DNA from: Hyphomicrobiales bacterium
GTDB lineage: Bacteria; Pseudomonadota; Alphaproteobacteria; Rhizobiales; CAYWUX01
DNA length: 41,422 nucleotides
NCBI GenBank assembly: GCA_028279265.1
Contig: JANQOC010000717.1
Span: forward strand, 1-41,422
Reading direction: 5' to 3'
In this document: in pieces, positions 8,683 through 18,262 of the stretch
How positions within the stretch are numbered: position 1 is the first letter of the stretch
Layout of the letters: each line of letters opens with the position of its first letter
The notes under the pieces: generated by a model
What the model was told of the DNA's origin: nothing
Seen by the model: only the letters and a program-made list of their open reading frames with translations
Database searches by the model: none
Program-made: the position numbers and the translations under genes

Positions 8683-9393
8683 ATGCCGACAACGATCCTG
8701 ACATTGGGCGAAAACATCGCCCTTCAGATCTCGATGGCCAAGCCGACGACGTTGACTGACAGCGATACGGTCACAAACCACGGCGAAAAGATCCTTTTGC
8801 ATCTCCATCGCACATGTCGGGGTTTGGCTGGGGCCCATGACTGGCAGCGCTTGCGCCGGGAAGAAACTTTCACGACTGTAGCGGCGGAAACCCAAACCGA
8901 CACGCTGCCCGCGGATTTTCTCAGGCACATCCAGGGAACATTTTGGAACCGTACCGACCGCCGGCCGGTGATTGGTCCCTTAACACCGCAGGAATGGCAA
9001 TATTTGAAAGCCCAGGTGACCGGTGGCGTCGAAGATCAGTTCTATCAGAGAAACAATGATCTCCTGATCTATCCCGCGCCTTCGGCCGGGGAAACCATGG
9101 CCTTTGAGTACATCACCAAAATGATCGGCCTGGCCACGGACAACACGACCGAACGGGAGCTTTTCACCGTCGATACGGATTACACCTATTTCGATGATGA
9201 GCTGGTTATTCTCGGGGCCGCCTGGTCTTACAAGCAATCCGAGGGATTAGATTATTCCGAAGAGATGAATTCCTTCGAATTGCGCTTTTACGACATGGTG
9301 AAAGCCGACGGTGGCATCAGTGACAGAAATGCCGCCGGCAAGATGTATCAGCGCGAGATTAAACCAAAATTCCAGGAATATATTTCGTCATGA
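8683..9393 (+). CDS. Head-to-tail adaptor (P22 gp4-like)
   Basis: A 236-residue, mostly helical protein with the layout of podoviral adaptor/tail accessory factors. These bind under the portal ring and start tail assembly. Visible marks are an N-terminal helix pair, a DWQRLRREETF segment leading into short beta strands, PADFLRHIQGTFWN, then WQYLKAQ and a helical C-terminal third. It is directly followed, with an ATGA overlap, by a nozzle-like protein, as gp4 is followed by gp10 in P22. The assignment rests on these patterns and gene order. Confidence 0.7.
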   Translation: MPTTILTLGENIALQISMAKPTTLTDSDTVTNHGEKILLHLHRTCRGLAGAHDWQRLRREETFTTVAAETQTDTLPADFLRHIQGTFWNRTDRRPVIGPLTPQEWQYLKAQVTGGVEDQFYQRNNDLLIYPAPSAGETMAFEYITKMIGLATDNTTERELFTVDTDYTYFDDELVILGAAWSYKQSEGLDYSEEMNSFELRFYDMVKADGGISDRNAAGKMYQREIKPKFQEYISS

Positions 9394-10937
9394 TTATGAG
9401 GGCGCCGGTTCGGCAAAATCGACGCCGGGCCAAGACAAACACCGTCAAATGGGCCAAGCCCCCATCAAGGGGATGGAACGCCAAGGACGATCTGGCGGAC
9501 ATGCACCCCCAGGATGCGGTGGTTCTCGATAATCTCATTCCAACCGAATCGGGCGTGAACGTCAGGAAGGGGAAGGCCAGCCATGTTACAGGCATCGGAT
9601 CGACCATTCGCTCCATGTTCAAACATCCGGGAATTGACGGATCTTATAAGTTTTTCGCTGCCACCGCCGACGCGGTTTATGAGGTATCGTCCGCGGGCGC
9701 CGTAGGGGCGGCGGATCTTTCCTCATTATCAAATGGTAACTGGCTCGGCACCATGATGGAAACATCCGGGGGTAATTTCTGGTGCATGGTGAACAATGCG
9801 GATGGGTTCCGCACCTATGACGGGTCGAGCTGGGCCACACAAACGATTACAGGTGTTGATGCAAACGATCTTGTCAGCCTGCATTCGCATATGTCGCGGA
9901 TCTGGGGGGTTGAAAGGGATACGCTTAACGCCTGGTATTTACCTGTTGATAGCATCGCCGGCGCCATGACGAAATTTCCCCTTGGGGGGCTATCCAGAAA
10001 AGGGGGATATCTCGTTGCTATTGCCTCATGGACCCGGGACGGTGGCGAAGGCCTGGACGATGTCTGTTGCTTTATCACCTCGGAAGGTGAAGTCCACATC
10101 TATTCGGGAACGGATCCAAGTTCTGCGTCCACCTGGTCCCGGGTCGGCACCTTCGACATAGCCAAACCAATTGGCCGAAAATGTGTCCGCGGCGCCGGTC
10201 CGGATTGCGCCATTCTGACCAGTATAGGCTTACTACCTTTATCCGCAGCTATCGGGCTTGCGAGATCGGCCCAGGCGAATGTGGCCGTCACCGATGGGAT
10301 AAGAAAAGCCTTTCAAACTCAATATGAGGGGCAAAAAGACAATACCGGTTGGGAGATCACGGAGTTTTCTTCGGAAAACCTGGTGATTGTGAACGTTCCC
10401 ATCGTCGATGGGCTCACCTATTACCAGTATGTGATGAACATTCGAAACCGGGGCGCCTGGTGCCGGTTCAAGAACTTTAACGCCCATGCCTTCCTGGAAG
10501 TGGACGATGAATTGTATTTCGGGGACGTGGACGGAACGATCTGGAAGTACGACGGTAACGACGATGACGGATCGGCGATAGATGTGTTTGTTGTCCAGGC
10601 CTATCAACATTTTGGCAGCTCTAACGAAAAGGTGTTCCATAGGATTCAACCAAGATTCTTTGGACCGCCGGGTTATGCGCCGTCCATTGGGCTCAGGATA
10701 GATTTCGACGAAACCGACATCACTTATCCCGCCGCCGCTTATACAGCCCCCGGCTCTTACTGGGATGAAGAGGAATGGGATCTCGCCGTCTGGGGGGTTG
10801 GGCAGGTGGCGAATGAGCTTTGGCAGGGGGTTTCCGGAAAAGGCTTTGTGGCGGCGATCATTTTTTCCGCGAGCCTCGATGAACCCCTGACATTTAACGG
10901 GGCGCGGATATCCTTTACTCAGGGGGATGGGATTTGA
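9390..10937 (+). CDS. Tail nozzle/packaged-DNA stabilisation protein (P22 gp10-like)
   Basis: A 515-residue beta-rich protein. The start has the W-AKPPSRGWNAKDDLADMHPQDAVVLDNLIP-type pattern common in podoviral nozzles, followed by repeated beta blades rich in Gly, Asp and Trp (VYEVSS, FRTYDGSSW, GEVHIYSGTDP, IWKYDG), consistent with a beta-propeller-like fold. Nozzle proteins hexamerise below the adaptor and close the tail tube. It overlaps the adaptor stop and is itself overlapped by a TTG start. Confidence is good from pattern plus order. Confidence 0.78.
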   Translation: MIMRAPVRQNRRRAKTNTVKWAKPPSRGWNAKDDLADMHPQDAVVLDNLIPTESGVNVRKGKASHVTGIGSTIRSMFKHPGIDGSYKFFAATADAVYEVSSAGAVGAADLSSLSNGNWLGTMMETSGGNFWCMVNNADGFRTYDGSSWATQTITGVDANDLVSLHSHMSRIWGVERDTLNAWYLPVDSIAGAMTKFPLGGLSRKGGYLVAIASWTRDGGEGLDDVCCFITSEGEVHIYSGTDPSSASTWSRVGTFDIAKPIGRKCVRGAGPDCAILTSIGLLPLSAAIGLARSAQANVAVTDGIRKAFQTQYEGQKDNTGWEITEFSSENLVIVNVPIVDGLTYYQYVMNIRNRGAWCRFKNFNAHAFLEVDDELYFGDVDGTIWKYDGNDDDGSAIDVFVVQAYQHFGSSNEKVFHRIQPRFFGPPGYAPSIGLRIDFDETDITYPAAAYTAPGSYWDEEEWDLAVWGVGQVANELWQGVSGKGFVAAIIFSASLDEPLTFNGARISFTQGDGI

Positions 10938-11458
10938 TCCTCACCGCAGATCGATCAAAAGAGGTGGCCGAATGGGTCCAAAAAAGATGTGGGGGCGAAT
11001 TCACTTTACCCGTGGGCGTTTATCAAACCCTTGCGCTGATCGACAGGGACGAAATCGTCGCCGGCACAATCTGGTTCGCCTACACGGACACAGATATTTC
11101 CCTGTCATTAGCCGTCAAGTCCGGAACGATGATCCGCCGCGCAGTTGTGCATGATGCCTTTCATTATCCTTTCGTGCAACTGAACTGCAACCGGGTCAGC
11201 GCAGAAGTTTTGTCATCGAATCGAAAATGCCTAAAGATATTAAAAATTCTAGGTTTCCAGCGTGAAGGGATAAAGCGGGAGGCCGGCCCGGATGGTGAAG
11301 ATGTCGAGATCTGGGGATTGTTGAAAAGCGATTTTGCGCGGAAAGGTTTCACCTATGAAAGCCCCATCCCAGCCAAAAGCCCCGGACGCAAGAGCCACAG
11401 CCGCGGCCGATCAGGCGGGCAATGTGGGCACGGCTATAGCCCAAACGGCGCTCAATAA
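10934..11458 (+). CDS. GNAT-family acetyltransferase-like protein
   Basis: A 174-residue protein with a GNAT-like core: beta strands around VGVYQTLALIDRDEIVAGTIWF, a helix, then VSAEVLSSNRKCLKILKILGFQREGIKREA, where SNRKCLKILKILGF is the typical acetyl-CoA/GNAT C-terminal motif (N..a...y..lGF). The start is a TTG overlapping the previous TGA (TTGA), implying coupled translation. Its last ~35 residues are basic and overlap the next gene by 104 bases. GNAT genes are common in podoviral tail blocks; their targets are usually unknown. Confidence 0.72.
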   Translation: MILTADRSKEVAEWVQKRCGGEFTLPVGVYQTLALIDRDEIVAGTIWFAYTDTDISLSLAVKSGTMIRRAVVHDAFHYPFVQLNCNRVSAEVLSSNRKCLKILKILGFQREGIKREAGPDGEDVEIWGLLKSDFARKGFTYESPIPAKSPGRKSHSRGRSGGQCGHGYSPNGAQ

Positions 11459-12542
11459 CGCCAACGAAGTTTCGCCCTTTGGGAATGTGAATTACGACAT
11501 CACGGGACATCAGACGGTTAAGGATGCCCAGGGCAATGATATTTCGGTCCCGACCTATACCCGGACCCAAACCCTTTCTGAAGACGAACAAGCCAAACTC
11601 GACCTTGAAAACCGGATTGCCCTTCAGTCCGGTGGTATTGCCGAAGATCAACTGGGGCGGTTAGAACAATCGCTGGCCACGCCAATTACCCTTGATGATC
11701 TTCCGGCAGCCGGCGTTTATGATCCCGACCGCTACGAGGCGGCGCTGTTTGAACGGCTTAACCCGCAACTCGACCGGGATCGCGCCGCGCTGGACACACA
11801 ATTAGCTAATCAAGGCATTAAACTGGGATCTGAAGCTCACCAAGACGCCATGCGAGTGCGCCAGCAGGGGGAAAACGATGCCCGCATTGCGACGATACTC
11901 GGAGCGCAACAGTACGGTCTAAATGATGTCGCCGCCGCCGATACCTCCCGGGAGCGGCGTTTGCAGGAAAATCTGGCGGTTAGAAATCAGCCCCTAAATG
12001 AGATTTCAGCCCTGATGTCCGGCAACCAGGTGAACATGCCGCAATTCTCCCAGTTCCGCGCCGGGACCATTGCCCCGACATCGGTTGGGGACAACATCTG
12101 GCGCGGCTATGATGCCGACATGCAGGCTTATAATCTACAACAGCAAAACCGTAATGCCATGATGGGCGGGCTTTTTGGATTGGGAAGCTCGTATATCGAG
12201 AGCCCTCACAGCGCCGCATCGCCGATATTTATGGCCTCCATGGCAGAACTAAAGACGGATATTGCCGAGCCCAAAGATTTTCTGGCGCGGCTTGATGAGC
12301 TGGATGTGAAAACCTGGCGTTATTCCCCGTCGGCCCAGATGGAATTAAAACTGGATGGGGAACTTCATATCGGCCCCATGGCCGACCAATGGAAGGAACT
12401 CTTCGGCGGTGACGGCCGGCAGATCAATCTAATCGATGCCAACGGGGTCTTGTTTCAGATCTGCAAAGAGCTGTTGCACTATCTCGACCACGTGGAAGCC
12501 CGGGTTCAGGAATTGGAAGGGGAGCTGGGAATATGCCGGTAA
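11355..12542 (+). CDS. Virion protein with C-terminal S74-like chaperone domain
   Basis: A 395-residue protein. Residues ~1-290 are Ala/Gln/Asp-rich and helical, with repeats such as LDTQLANQGIKLGSEAHQD, typical of ejection-block proteins of alphaproteobacterial podoviruses. The last ~104 residues resemble the intramolecular chaperone of endosialidases (Peptidase_S74): SMAELKTDI corresponds to the SDxRLKxDI entry, followed by WRYSP, HIGPMADQW, a turn with DANGVLFQICKEL, and a terminal coiled coil. The serine at residue ~295 lies where the family's self-cleavage nucleophile sits, but the Asp/Arg that follow it are replaced. The ATG at 11355 is chosen over an upstream TTG. Confidence 0.68.
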   Translation: MKAPSQPKAPDARATAAADQAGNVGTAIAQTALNNANEVSPFGNVNYDITGHQTVKDAQGNDISVPTYTRTQTLSEDEQAKLDLENRIALQSGGIAEDQLGRLEQSLATPITLDDLPAAGVYDPDRYEAALFERLNPQLDRDRAALDTQLANQGIKLGSEAHQDAMRVRQQGENDARIATILGAQQYGLNDVAAADTSRERRLQENLAVRNQPLNEISALMSGNQVNMPQFSQFRAGTIAPTSVGDNIWRGYDADMQAYNLQQQNRNAMMGGLFGLGSSYIESPHSAASPIFMASMAELKTDIAEPKDFLARLDELDVKTWRYSPSAQMELKLDGELHIGPMADQWKELFGGDGRQINLIDANGVLFQICKELLHYLDHVEARVQELEGELGICR

Positions 12543-13789
12543 GACGGTTAGAAATGGCCCTTCAGCCGCAGCCCATTGACGATGTGACCTTTGAGGAATT
12601 GCAGCATCGCCGACAGCTTGCTAAAGAGGCCCGCGGAAAAAAGCGATTTGACACGATTGAACACCCGACCCAGGGGCTTGCCATGTTGATGGATGCCTTT
12701 AACACCCGGGAATACAACCGCCAAGCGGAAGAGGCTGAAGACGCTTTTAAACGCAAAACTGCGGCGGATGACTCGAAGATCGTTGATGTCCTATCAGGTA
12801 TGTATAGCCCAGGGGCCTCAAATTCAGGAAATAACGTACCGTCAGCGCCCGATCAGGGTGTTACGGGGGCGGGTGGGCCCGGGAACGCCGAAACGGGCGC
12901 TCAGAGCGGCGGAATTCGCCTTCCCGACGGTCGAAAATTGTCCGGGGACCAGATGCGGGCGCTCTTGGCGAATAAAGCCACAAGGGGATTTGCGACGAAA
13001 CTCTTGGCCTCCCAGATTGGGGATGCGAATAAGGGGCCTAAAACGACAGCAGCTTATGATAATTATAAATTAGGCCTTCAGGACCCAGGGTTTGCACAGC
13101 GCCAGATGGATCTGAAGAAAGCCGGCGCGGCCAACATGACAATGAAGGCCAATTTAAAGGGTGACAGTTCGCAACAATCTGAGGATGGAAAATATCTGTC
13201 AAAACTGAAACAGGAAGCAATGACCCGGGGGGCGGCATTACCTGGGGAAATGGCGCAGCTCGAAATACTCGAAACTCACCTTTCAGATCCGAATCTGCAC
13301 ACCGGCTCTTTTGCAAATATGGCCCTTGATGCAAAGAAGGCGTTCACTTCATTGACAGGCATTCATGTTGATGGTGTCGCCGATGGCATTGTCGCTCGAA
13401 ATCTCAGCAATGAACTAGCCCTGAAGGATAAGGAAAAAGTTGGCGGTGGTGTTCTCTCAAACTCGGATATTCAATTACTTCAGTCTTTACCGCCGAACAT
13501 TCTGAATACCAAGGAAGCTAATCGCTTGCTGGTGTCTCGCATGATGCACGAAAAGAAATACGAGCTGGCAAAGCATAGGGTTATTCTGGATGCCATGCAA
13601 AACGATCCATCGGGCCGCGGCCAAATCAAGTATGGCGATGTAATTAAGCCCCTGAATGAGTTGAACCGGATGCACACCAAGACGACACGTCAGTTCTATA
13701 CGCAATTGCGGGCCATGGCACCGAAAAAGCAAACGACGCCACAAGGCGCCGGCATGGAAGAGCTTTGGAATAAATACGGATTAGAATAA
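12533..13789 (+). CDS. Putative DNA-ejection/internal virion protein
   Basis: A 418-residue soluble, largely helical protein with a Gly/Pro-rich linker at residues ~95-130. The C-terminal half has VGGGVLSNSDIQLLQSLPP, a pattern seen in phage internal and ejection proteins. Its place after nozzle/needle-type genes and before a 899-residue protein matches the ejection proteins of P22. It starts at the ATG at 12533 behind a strong GGGGAG site, overlapping the previous gene by 10 bases. No lysozyme or membrane segment is visible. Role is inferred from position and helical, Ala/Gln-rich make-up. Confidence 0.62.
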   Translation: MPVRRLEMALQPQPIDDVTFEELQHRRQLAKEARGKKRFDTIEHPTQGLAMLMDAFNTREYNRQAEEAEDAFKRKTAADDSKIVDVLSGMYSPGASNSGNNVPSAPDQGVTGAGGPGNAETGAQSGGIRLPDGRKLSGDQMRALLANKATRGFATKLLASQIGDANKGPKTTAAYDNYKLGLQDPGFAQRQMDLKKAGAANMTMKANLKGDSSQQSEDGKYLSKLKQEAMTRGAALPGEMAQLEILETHLSDPNLHTGSFANMALDAKKAFTSLTGIHVDGVADGIVARNLSNELALKDKEKVGGGVLSNSDIQLLQSLPPNILNTKEANRLLVSRMMHEKKYELAKHRVILDAMQNDPSGRGQIKYGDVIKPLNELNRMHTKTTRQFYTQLRAMAPKKQTTPQGAGMEELWNKYGLE

Positions 13790-16488
13790 TGCCGGATTAT
13801 GCAAAAATCAGGCGAAATTTGGATCGCATGAAAGCCGGTGGCGCTGAAGTCCCAGAGGTCCAGCAATATCTGGAAACGGAAGGGGTAACGCTTCAAGAAG
13901 TCATGAGCCAGCCCCCGGACGCGGGATCGGGTATCGGCGACACGATCCAGCACTACGGCGAACGCGGCGCGAATTTCGTCAAGAATGTTGTCGGGGATCT
14001 CACGCGACCGGCGGTTGAGGCTTTTCAGGGCCAACAGGATCCGCGATTTGCTGGCGTTCCGTCTGTTGATGAAAACCCAACAGAACATCAGGGGTTAGCC
14101 ACACAAGGGCAGTTTGCCGAAGGCTTTCGGGGTGCTACGGGAACCGGGACCATGGCGCTTGGAAACTCGGATGAACAATATTACGATCTCATGGTTGAAA
14201 ACCTCGGGGATCGTTTTATTCCGACCGTGGATGGAAAGCCCAAACGGGATGCGAACGGCTATCTCCTGATCGATTATGTGGATCCCGACGGTCAGATCCG
14301 CACGGAGTATGTGAACAAACCCGGGGCCGACATGCAGGATCTTGATCGGGGTTTAGCGCAAGAGGTGCCGATGCTGGCTGCTGGCGGCATGGCTGGCGGC
14401 GCGGCGCGTCGGGCGGGATATGGATTGCTCAAGGGGTTGGGCCTGGTTGGGGCGTCGCAAGTGGCGGGATCTGAAGCCATGGACGCCCTGGCCACAACCC
14501 AGGGGTCCGAACAGGGCCAAGACCATGTGCGCGCGGCTTTATCCGGGGCACTTGTTGGTCTGGGTGGTGTGGGCAAGAAAACAGGCGCCGCCATGGGGGC
14601 GGGTTATGCCGGTGTGAATGCGTTTTCGGACGAAGAAGACACGACAGCGGAAAAGATCGGTAAGGTCGCCACCGGGCTGGCCGTCGGTTATGGGGCGGGT
14701 AAAGTGATCGGCGGGACAGGTTTACCGAAAGGCCAGACATCCCCTGATGAAGCCTTGGAACAGGCGAACAAACAACTTCCGCGCCATCAACAGCAACATT
14801 TGCGCACCGGGGAGATCGATCTGGAAAACCCCGGCATCAATCCGGAAAGCATTGAGATCGTCCAGGACCAGGTCCAGGATGCCTTGAATGTCTCTGAAGT
14901 GATGGATCATGGGAAGGCTATGAGAAAGGGCTATAGCGTCACCCAGGGGCAGATTTCCAATGATCCGGCCCAGCTTCTTCTGGAAGATAAAATGAGGAAG
15001 GGCGGTTTCGGTCCGACCAATGCCCGGGAACTCCTCGAAAACGACCAGGTCCGCCAAATGCAGATCCGCGAAGGGGCCATGGGGCCAATCTTCGCCGATG
15101 CGCGAAGTCTCAAAGGTGAAGGGGTTGGGGAAATCCTCGCCAAACGGAACCTGAACCCGGAAACCGACAGCCATTTGATCCGCTCAACCGTGGATGGCAT
15201 GACCAATCAAAGGGGGGTTGCGGCAAACACGTCCGTTCAGCCCGCCAATGTGGGCGAAGATATCCGCAAAAACTTTCAGGGCTTTGAAGGTACGGTTCGC
15301 GCCAAGGAAAACGAACTCTGGAAAGGGCTCGATGACGTCGTCGCCACATCTGACGGCATGGCGCTCTTAAAAGGGACGCTGGAGCGGGAGCTGGGGCCAA
15401 AAGGCATTCGCCTGGCGCGAACGGGACCGGCCCGGGAAATGCTTGAAGAACTCAGACATTTCGCCGAGCCCAAATCAGGACAAGCGCCGCCGGCGGCCGA
15501 TGGTTGGCTCGATAAACCGGGGGATGTTTTAACCATCAATCAGATGCGTGAAACAATCGGTGGCATGGTGGACGACGCCGCCACGACAAAAGAACGCCGG
15601 GCCGCCGGCCAGGTTTACCGGGCTTACAATGCCTGGATTGATGAGATCTCAGCAAAAAGCTTTGTCGAAGGCGAAGACGCCGCGGCTTTAGCATCAAGAA
15701 TGCGTGGCGCTCGGGCCTTTACCCGGGAGTTTCGCGGGCTCTTAAATCCAAAAGACAGTATGGGCAAGGCCACGCCGGGCGGGGCCATCATGAAACAGTT
15801 GAAAAAGGCGGATAGTGCTGAAAACTTCGCCGCTGTTCTTTTCGGCCGTCAAACCACGACCACGGCGCCGACGGCCGGCCGGGTTGAAGCCCTGGAAAAT
15901 ATCAAGAAGATGATTTTCTCGGACTTCGGGAAGTCGTCCATGGCCGAACGGCAATCCGCCTGGAATGATATCCGCATCGCCTATTGGTCAAAAATTGTCC
16001 TCGACAAAAAAGGACATATGAAAACGCCGGGACAGCTTCAGTCTGACCTGGTGGCCACATGGAAAAACCAGAACTCCATTATGAAACTCTTGTACGACAA
16101 GAAAGAACTGGCGGTGATTGCCGATTTCGTCGGCGACCTCGATGTTTTGAAGCGGTCGAAAGACGGTCTGGATGTTTCTGGGGTTGCCAAACATGTGATG
16201 GATCAGGCGACGAAGTCTCGTTGGTCCATGGGATTAAAGAAACAGTTGCAGATCAAGGGGACGCGGGAACGTCTTGGAAAAGGCCGGGTTTATGTCGCTG
16301 CCTTCTATCAAATGCTGGCGGGTAAGCTTGGGGACGACTGGGCCGGCGCCTTAACCGGGCAACAGGTCCGCAAAGCCCTGAGCCCGACGGTGAAGAAGAA
16401 AATCACCCGGGACCAGGTGGCCCGCGGTGTTGTCGGGGGTATGCTGGGGCGCCAGGTTGAGGGTTCAAAAACTGAGGGACAAAGATAA
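13789..16488 (+). CDS. Large internal virion/ejection protein
   Basis: An 899-residue protein, the largest in this half of the genome after the tailspike. It has an N-terminal helical region, a Gly/Ala-rich possibly membrane-active stretch at residues ~190-310 (AAGGMAGGAARRAGYGLLKG, ALVGLGGVGKKTGAAMGAGY), and long helical segments towards the C-terminus. Amphipathic glycine-rich stretches of this kind are usual in proteins ejected with DNA to form a channel across the envelope. It joins its neighbours by single-base TAATG overlaps on both sides. No transglycosylase catalytic motif was seen. Confidence 0.65.
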   Translation: MPDYAKIRRNLDRMKAGGAEVPEVQQYLETEGVTLQEVMSQPPDAGSGIGDTIQHYGERGANFVKNVVGDLTRPAVEAFQGQQDPRFAGVPSVDENPTEHQGLATQGQFAEGFRGATGTGTMALGNSDEQYYDLMVENLGDRFIPTVDGKPKRDANGYLLIDYVDPDGQIRTEYVNKPGADMQDLDRGLAQEVPMLAAGGMAGGAARRAGYGLLKGLGLVGASQVAGSEAMDALATTQGSEQGQDHVRAALSGALVGLGGVGKKTGAAMGAGYAGVNAFSDEEDTTAEKIGKVATGLAVGYGAGKVIGGTGLPKGQTSPDEALEQANKQLPRHQQQHLRTGEIDLENPGINPESIEIVQDQVQDALNVSEVMDHGKAMRKGYSVTQGQISNDPAQLLLEDKMRKGGFGPTNARELLENDQVRQMQIREGAMGPIFADARSLKGEGVGEILAKRNLNPETDSHLIRSTVDGMTNQRGVAANTSVQPANVGEDIRKNFQGFEGTVRAKENELWKGLDDVVATSDGMALLKGTLERELGPKGIRLARTGPAREMLEELRHFAEPKSGQAPPAADGWLDKPGDVLTINQMRETIGGMVDDAATTKERRAAGQVYRAYNAWIDEISAKSFVEGEDAAALASRMRGARAFTREFRGLLNPKDSMGKATPGGAIMKQLKKADSAENFAAVLFGRQTTTTAPTAGRVEALENIKKMIFSDFGKSSMAERQSAWNDIRIAYWSKIVLDKKGHMKTPGQLQSDLVATWKNQNSIMKLLYDKKELAVIADFVGDLDVLKRSKDGLDVSGVAKHVMDQATKSRWSMGLKKQLQIKGTRERLGKGRVYVAAFYQMLAGKLGDDWAGALTGQQVRKALSPTVKKKITRDQVARGVVGGMLGRQVEGSKTEGQR

Positions 16489-17963
16489 TGGCTTTGAACG
16501 GATCCGGAACCTTCAGCCGGCTTTACAACTGGGTCACTGACCGAAACAACTCCATTAAAATCCGCGCCGACCGCATGGACGCGGAACTTGACGGTATCGC
16601 CACAGCCCTAAGTCAGGCGCTTTACAAAGACGGCCAGCAAACGGTGACGGCGGATATCCCCTTTGGCGGGTTTCGTTTAACGGGTGTCGGTACGGCAACG
16701 GCGGGCACCGATGCACTCAATAGAGATGCAGGGGACGCGCGTTATATCCAATCTTTGAATGGTGTAAGCCCTATTACAGTTGACGACGCCAACAATAACA
16801 GCGTCGTCGAAATTCTTGAACTTCTGCACACGACATCGGGAACGCCCGGCGCCGGCATTGGATCGCGACTGTCATTTTCCGCCGAAACCGCAGCGGATAA
16901 TAATGAAAAAGGCGCAACGATTGAGGCCATCGCCACGGACGTGACCGACACGGCGGAAGTCTTTAATCTTCTCTTCCGGATTATGACGGCGGGATCCCTG
17001 GCGGATGCTTATCGCATGTTGCCGGCGGAATTCCGCCCTGCTGCGAATGATGGGGCCAGCCTTGGATCCGCATCCTTTAACTGGTCGGATCTCTTTGCAG
17101 CCCTTGGGGCGGTGATTAATTTCAACAATGGGGATGTGACCATCACCCATTCGGCCAATCAGTTGGATTTTGCCGGCGCTGACAATGGCTATCACTTTGC
17201 GCAATCCCTGTTTATTGCTGAAGCTGCGGCGGCCATTGCCGACCGGGCCGGCCATGGACAATTGCATGTCCGAAATAATACCCCAAACGATCTTTATTTC
17301 GTGGATGATACGGGTCAGGAAGTTCAGTTGACCGACAATGGATCTCTGGCGGTCCCAACGGTTTCCGGGCGATTGTTAAGTCAACAGGAATTCTCTTCAT
17401 CGGGAACCTGGACAAAACCGGTGGGTTGTAATCTGATTAGAATTCGCCTTGTCGGCGGCGGTGGTGCTGGTGGTGGTGCCGCTGAAAGTGCCGGGGATCC
17501 GGCGGGGTCTGGCGGCGGATCCGGTGGCCCGGAAGAAATGCTTCTGGATGTCAGCGCGATATCCAGCGTCACAGTGACGATAGGGGCCGGAGGAACGCCG
17601 GCAGCGGGGACGAATGGCGGTGACGGCGGAACAACGTCTTTCGGTGCTCATTGTCAAGGAACCGGCGGCGAAGGTGGCAAAGGCGGAACGGACATCCACC
17701 CCAATGAAGGCGGCGAAGGTGGTGTCGGCAGCGGTGGTGACGTCAATGGTCAAGGGGCGCAAGGTCATTCTGCTTTCAGTGATTGGGCTGGCGCTGGTGG
17801 TGATTCCATATTTAGCGGCGGCGGATTTGGCCGTGAAGACGACGGCAACGGCAATGCTGGTCTGCGGGGCTCTGGCGGCGGTGGCGGCCGTGACAATACT
17901 GGCGGATCCAATTCCGGTGGCGCTGGCGGTGCTGGATTTGTGATCATAGAGGAATACAGTTAA
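16488..17963 (+). CDS. Tail fibre with glycine-rich tip
   Basis: A 491-residue protein. Residues ~1-90 form a podoviral attachment region (FSRLYNWVTDRNNSIKIRADRMDAELDGIATALSQAL-like, then GGFRLTGVGTATAGTDALNRDAGDARYI), which anchors fibres to the tail. A beta-rich shaft follows. From residue ~305 there is SSSGTWTKPVGCNLIRIRLVGGGGAGGG, the entry to a glycine-rich domain that fills the last ~170 residues with Gly-Gly runs and ends in GGAGGAGFVIIEEYS. Such tips fold as packed polyglycine sheets and act as receptor-binding loops in some phages. Host recognition is the likely role, alongside the separate tailspike at 40836-2455. Confidence 0.8.
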   Translation: MALNGSGTFSRLYNWVTDRNNSIKIRADRMDAELDGIATALSQALYKDGQQTVTADIPFGGFRLTGVGTATAGTDALNRDAGDARYIQSLNGVSPITVDDANNNSVVEILELLHTTSGTPGAGIGSRLSFSAETAADNNEKGATIEAIATDVTDTAEVFNLLFRIMTAGSLADAYRMLPAEFRPAANDGASLGSASFNWSDLFAALGAVINFNNGDVTITHSANQLDFAGADNGYHFAQSLFIAEAAAAIADRAGHGQLHVRNNTPNDLYFVDDTGQEVQLTDNGSLAVPTVSGRLLSQQEFSSSGTWTKPVGCNLIRIRLVGGGGAGGGAAESAGDPAGSGGGSGGPEEMLLDVSAISSVTVTIGAGGTPAAGTNGGDGGTTSFGAHCQGTGGEGGKGGTDIHPNEGGEGGVGSGGDVNGQGAQGHSAFSDWAGAGGDSIFSGGGFGREDDGNGNAGLRGSGGGGGRDNTGGSNSGGAGGAGFVIIEEYS

Positions 17964-18262
17964 TGCACTACAATTTGATCAAAGATGGCGAGATCGTAAA
18001 CACCATCATTCTCGGCGAGGACACCGTGATCGGATCTCCCGAGGAACTGCCGGATCGGCCGGAAATGCCTAAAAAACCGGGATTTAAAAATCCGAAGAAG
18101 CCGACAACCAAAGAGATCAAAGCTCTGGAGGTCTGGCGTATCGAGGTCCAGGAATGGCGGCAAACCGTCCTGAAGGACTGGGAATTAAAATGTAAACAGG
18201 TTCGAGAAAGCAACAAAAATATTTACCAGCCCCCCGAGGGCATGGAGATTGAACCGGCATAA
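17963..18262 (+). CDS. Small protein after tail fibre, possible fibre-assembly factor
   Basis: A 99-residue hydrophilic protein coupled to the tail fibre by a TAATG overlap. It begins with short beta strands (YNLIKDGEIVNTIILGED), has a Pro/Lys-rich middle, and a helical second half containing several Trp and charged residues (WRIEVQEWRQTVLKDWELK). Small genes directly after fibre genes often encode fibre chaperones; the domain layout is compatible, but I do not recognise a specific family. Confidence 0.6.
   Translation: MHYNLIKDGEIVNTIILGEDTVIGSPEELPDRPEMPKKPGFKNPKKPTTKEIKALEVWRIEVQEWRQTVLKDWELKCKQVRESNKNIYQPPEGMEIEPA

Noticed and set aside
16488..18262. Invertible fibre segment controlled by the serine recombinase
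   Set aside because: No inverted repeats of invertase type were seen at the ends of the fibre genes.
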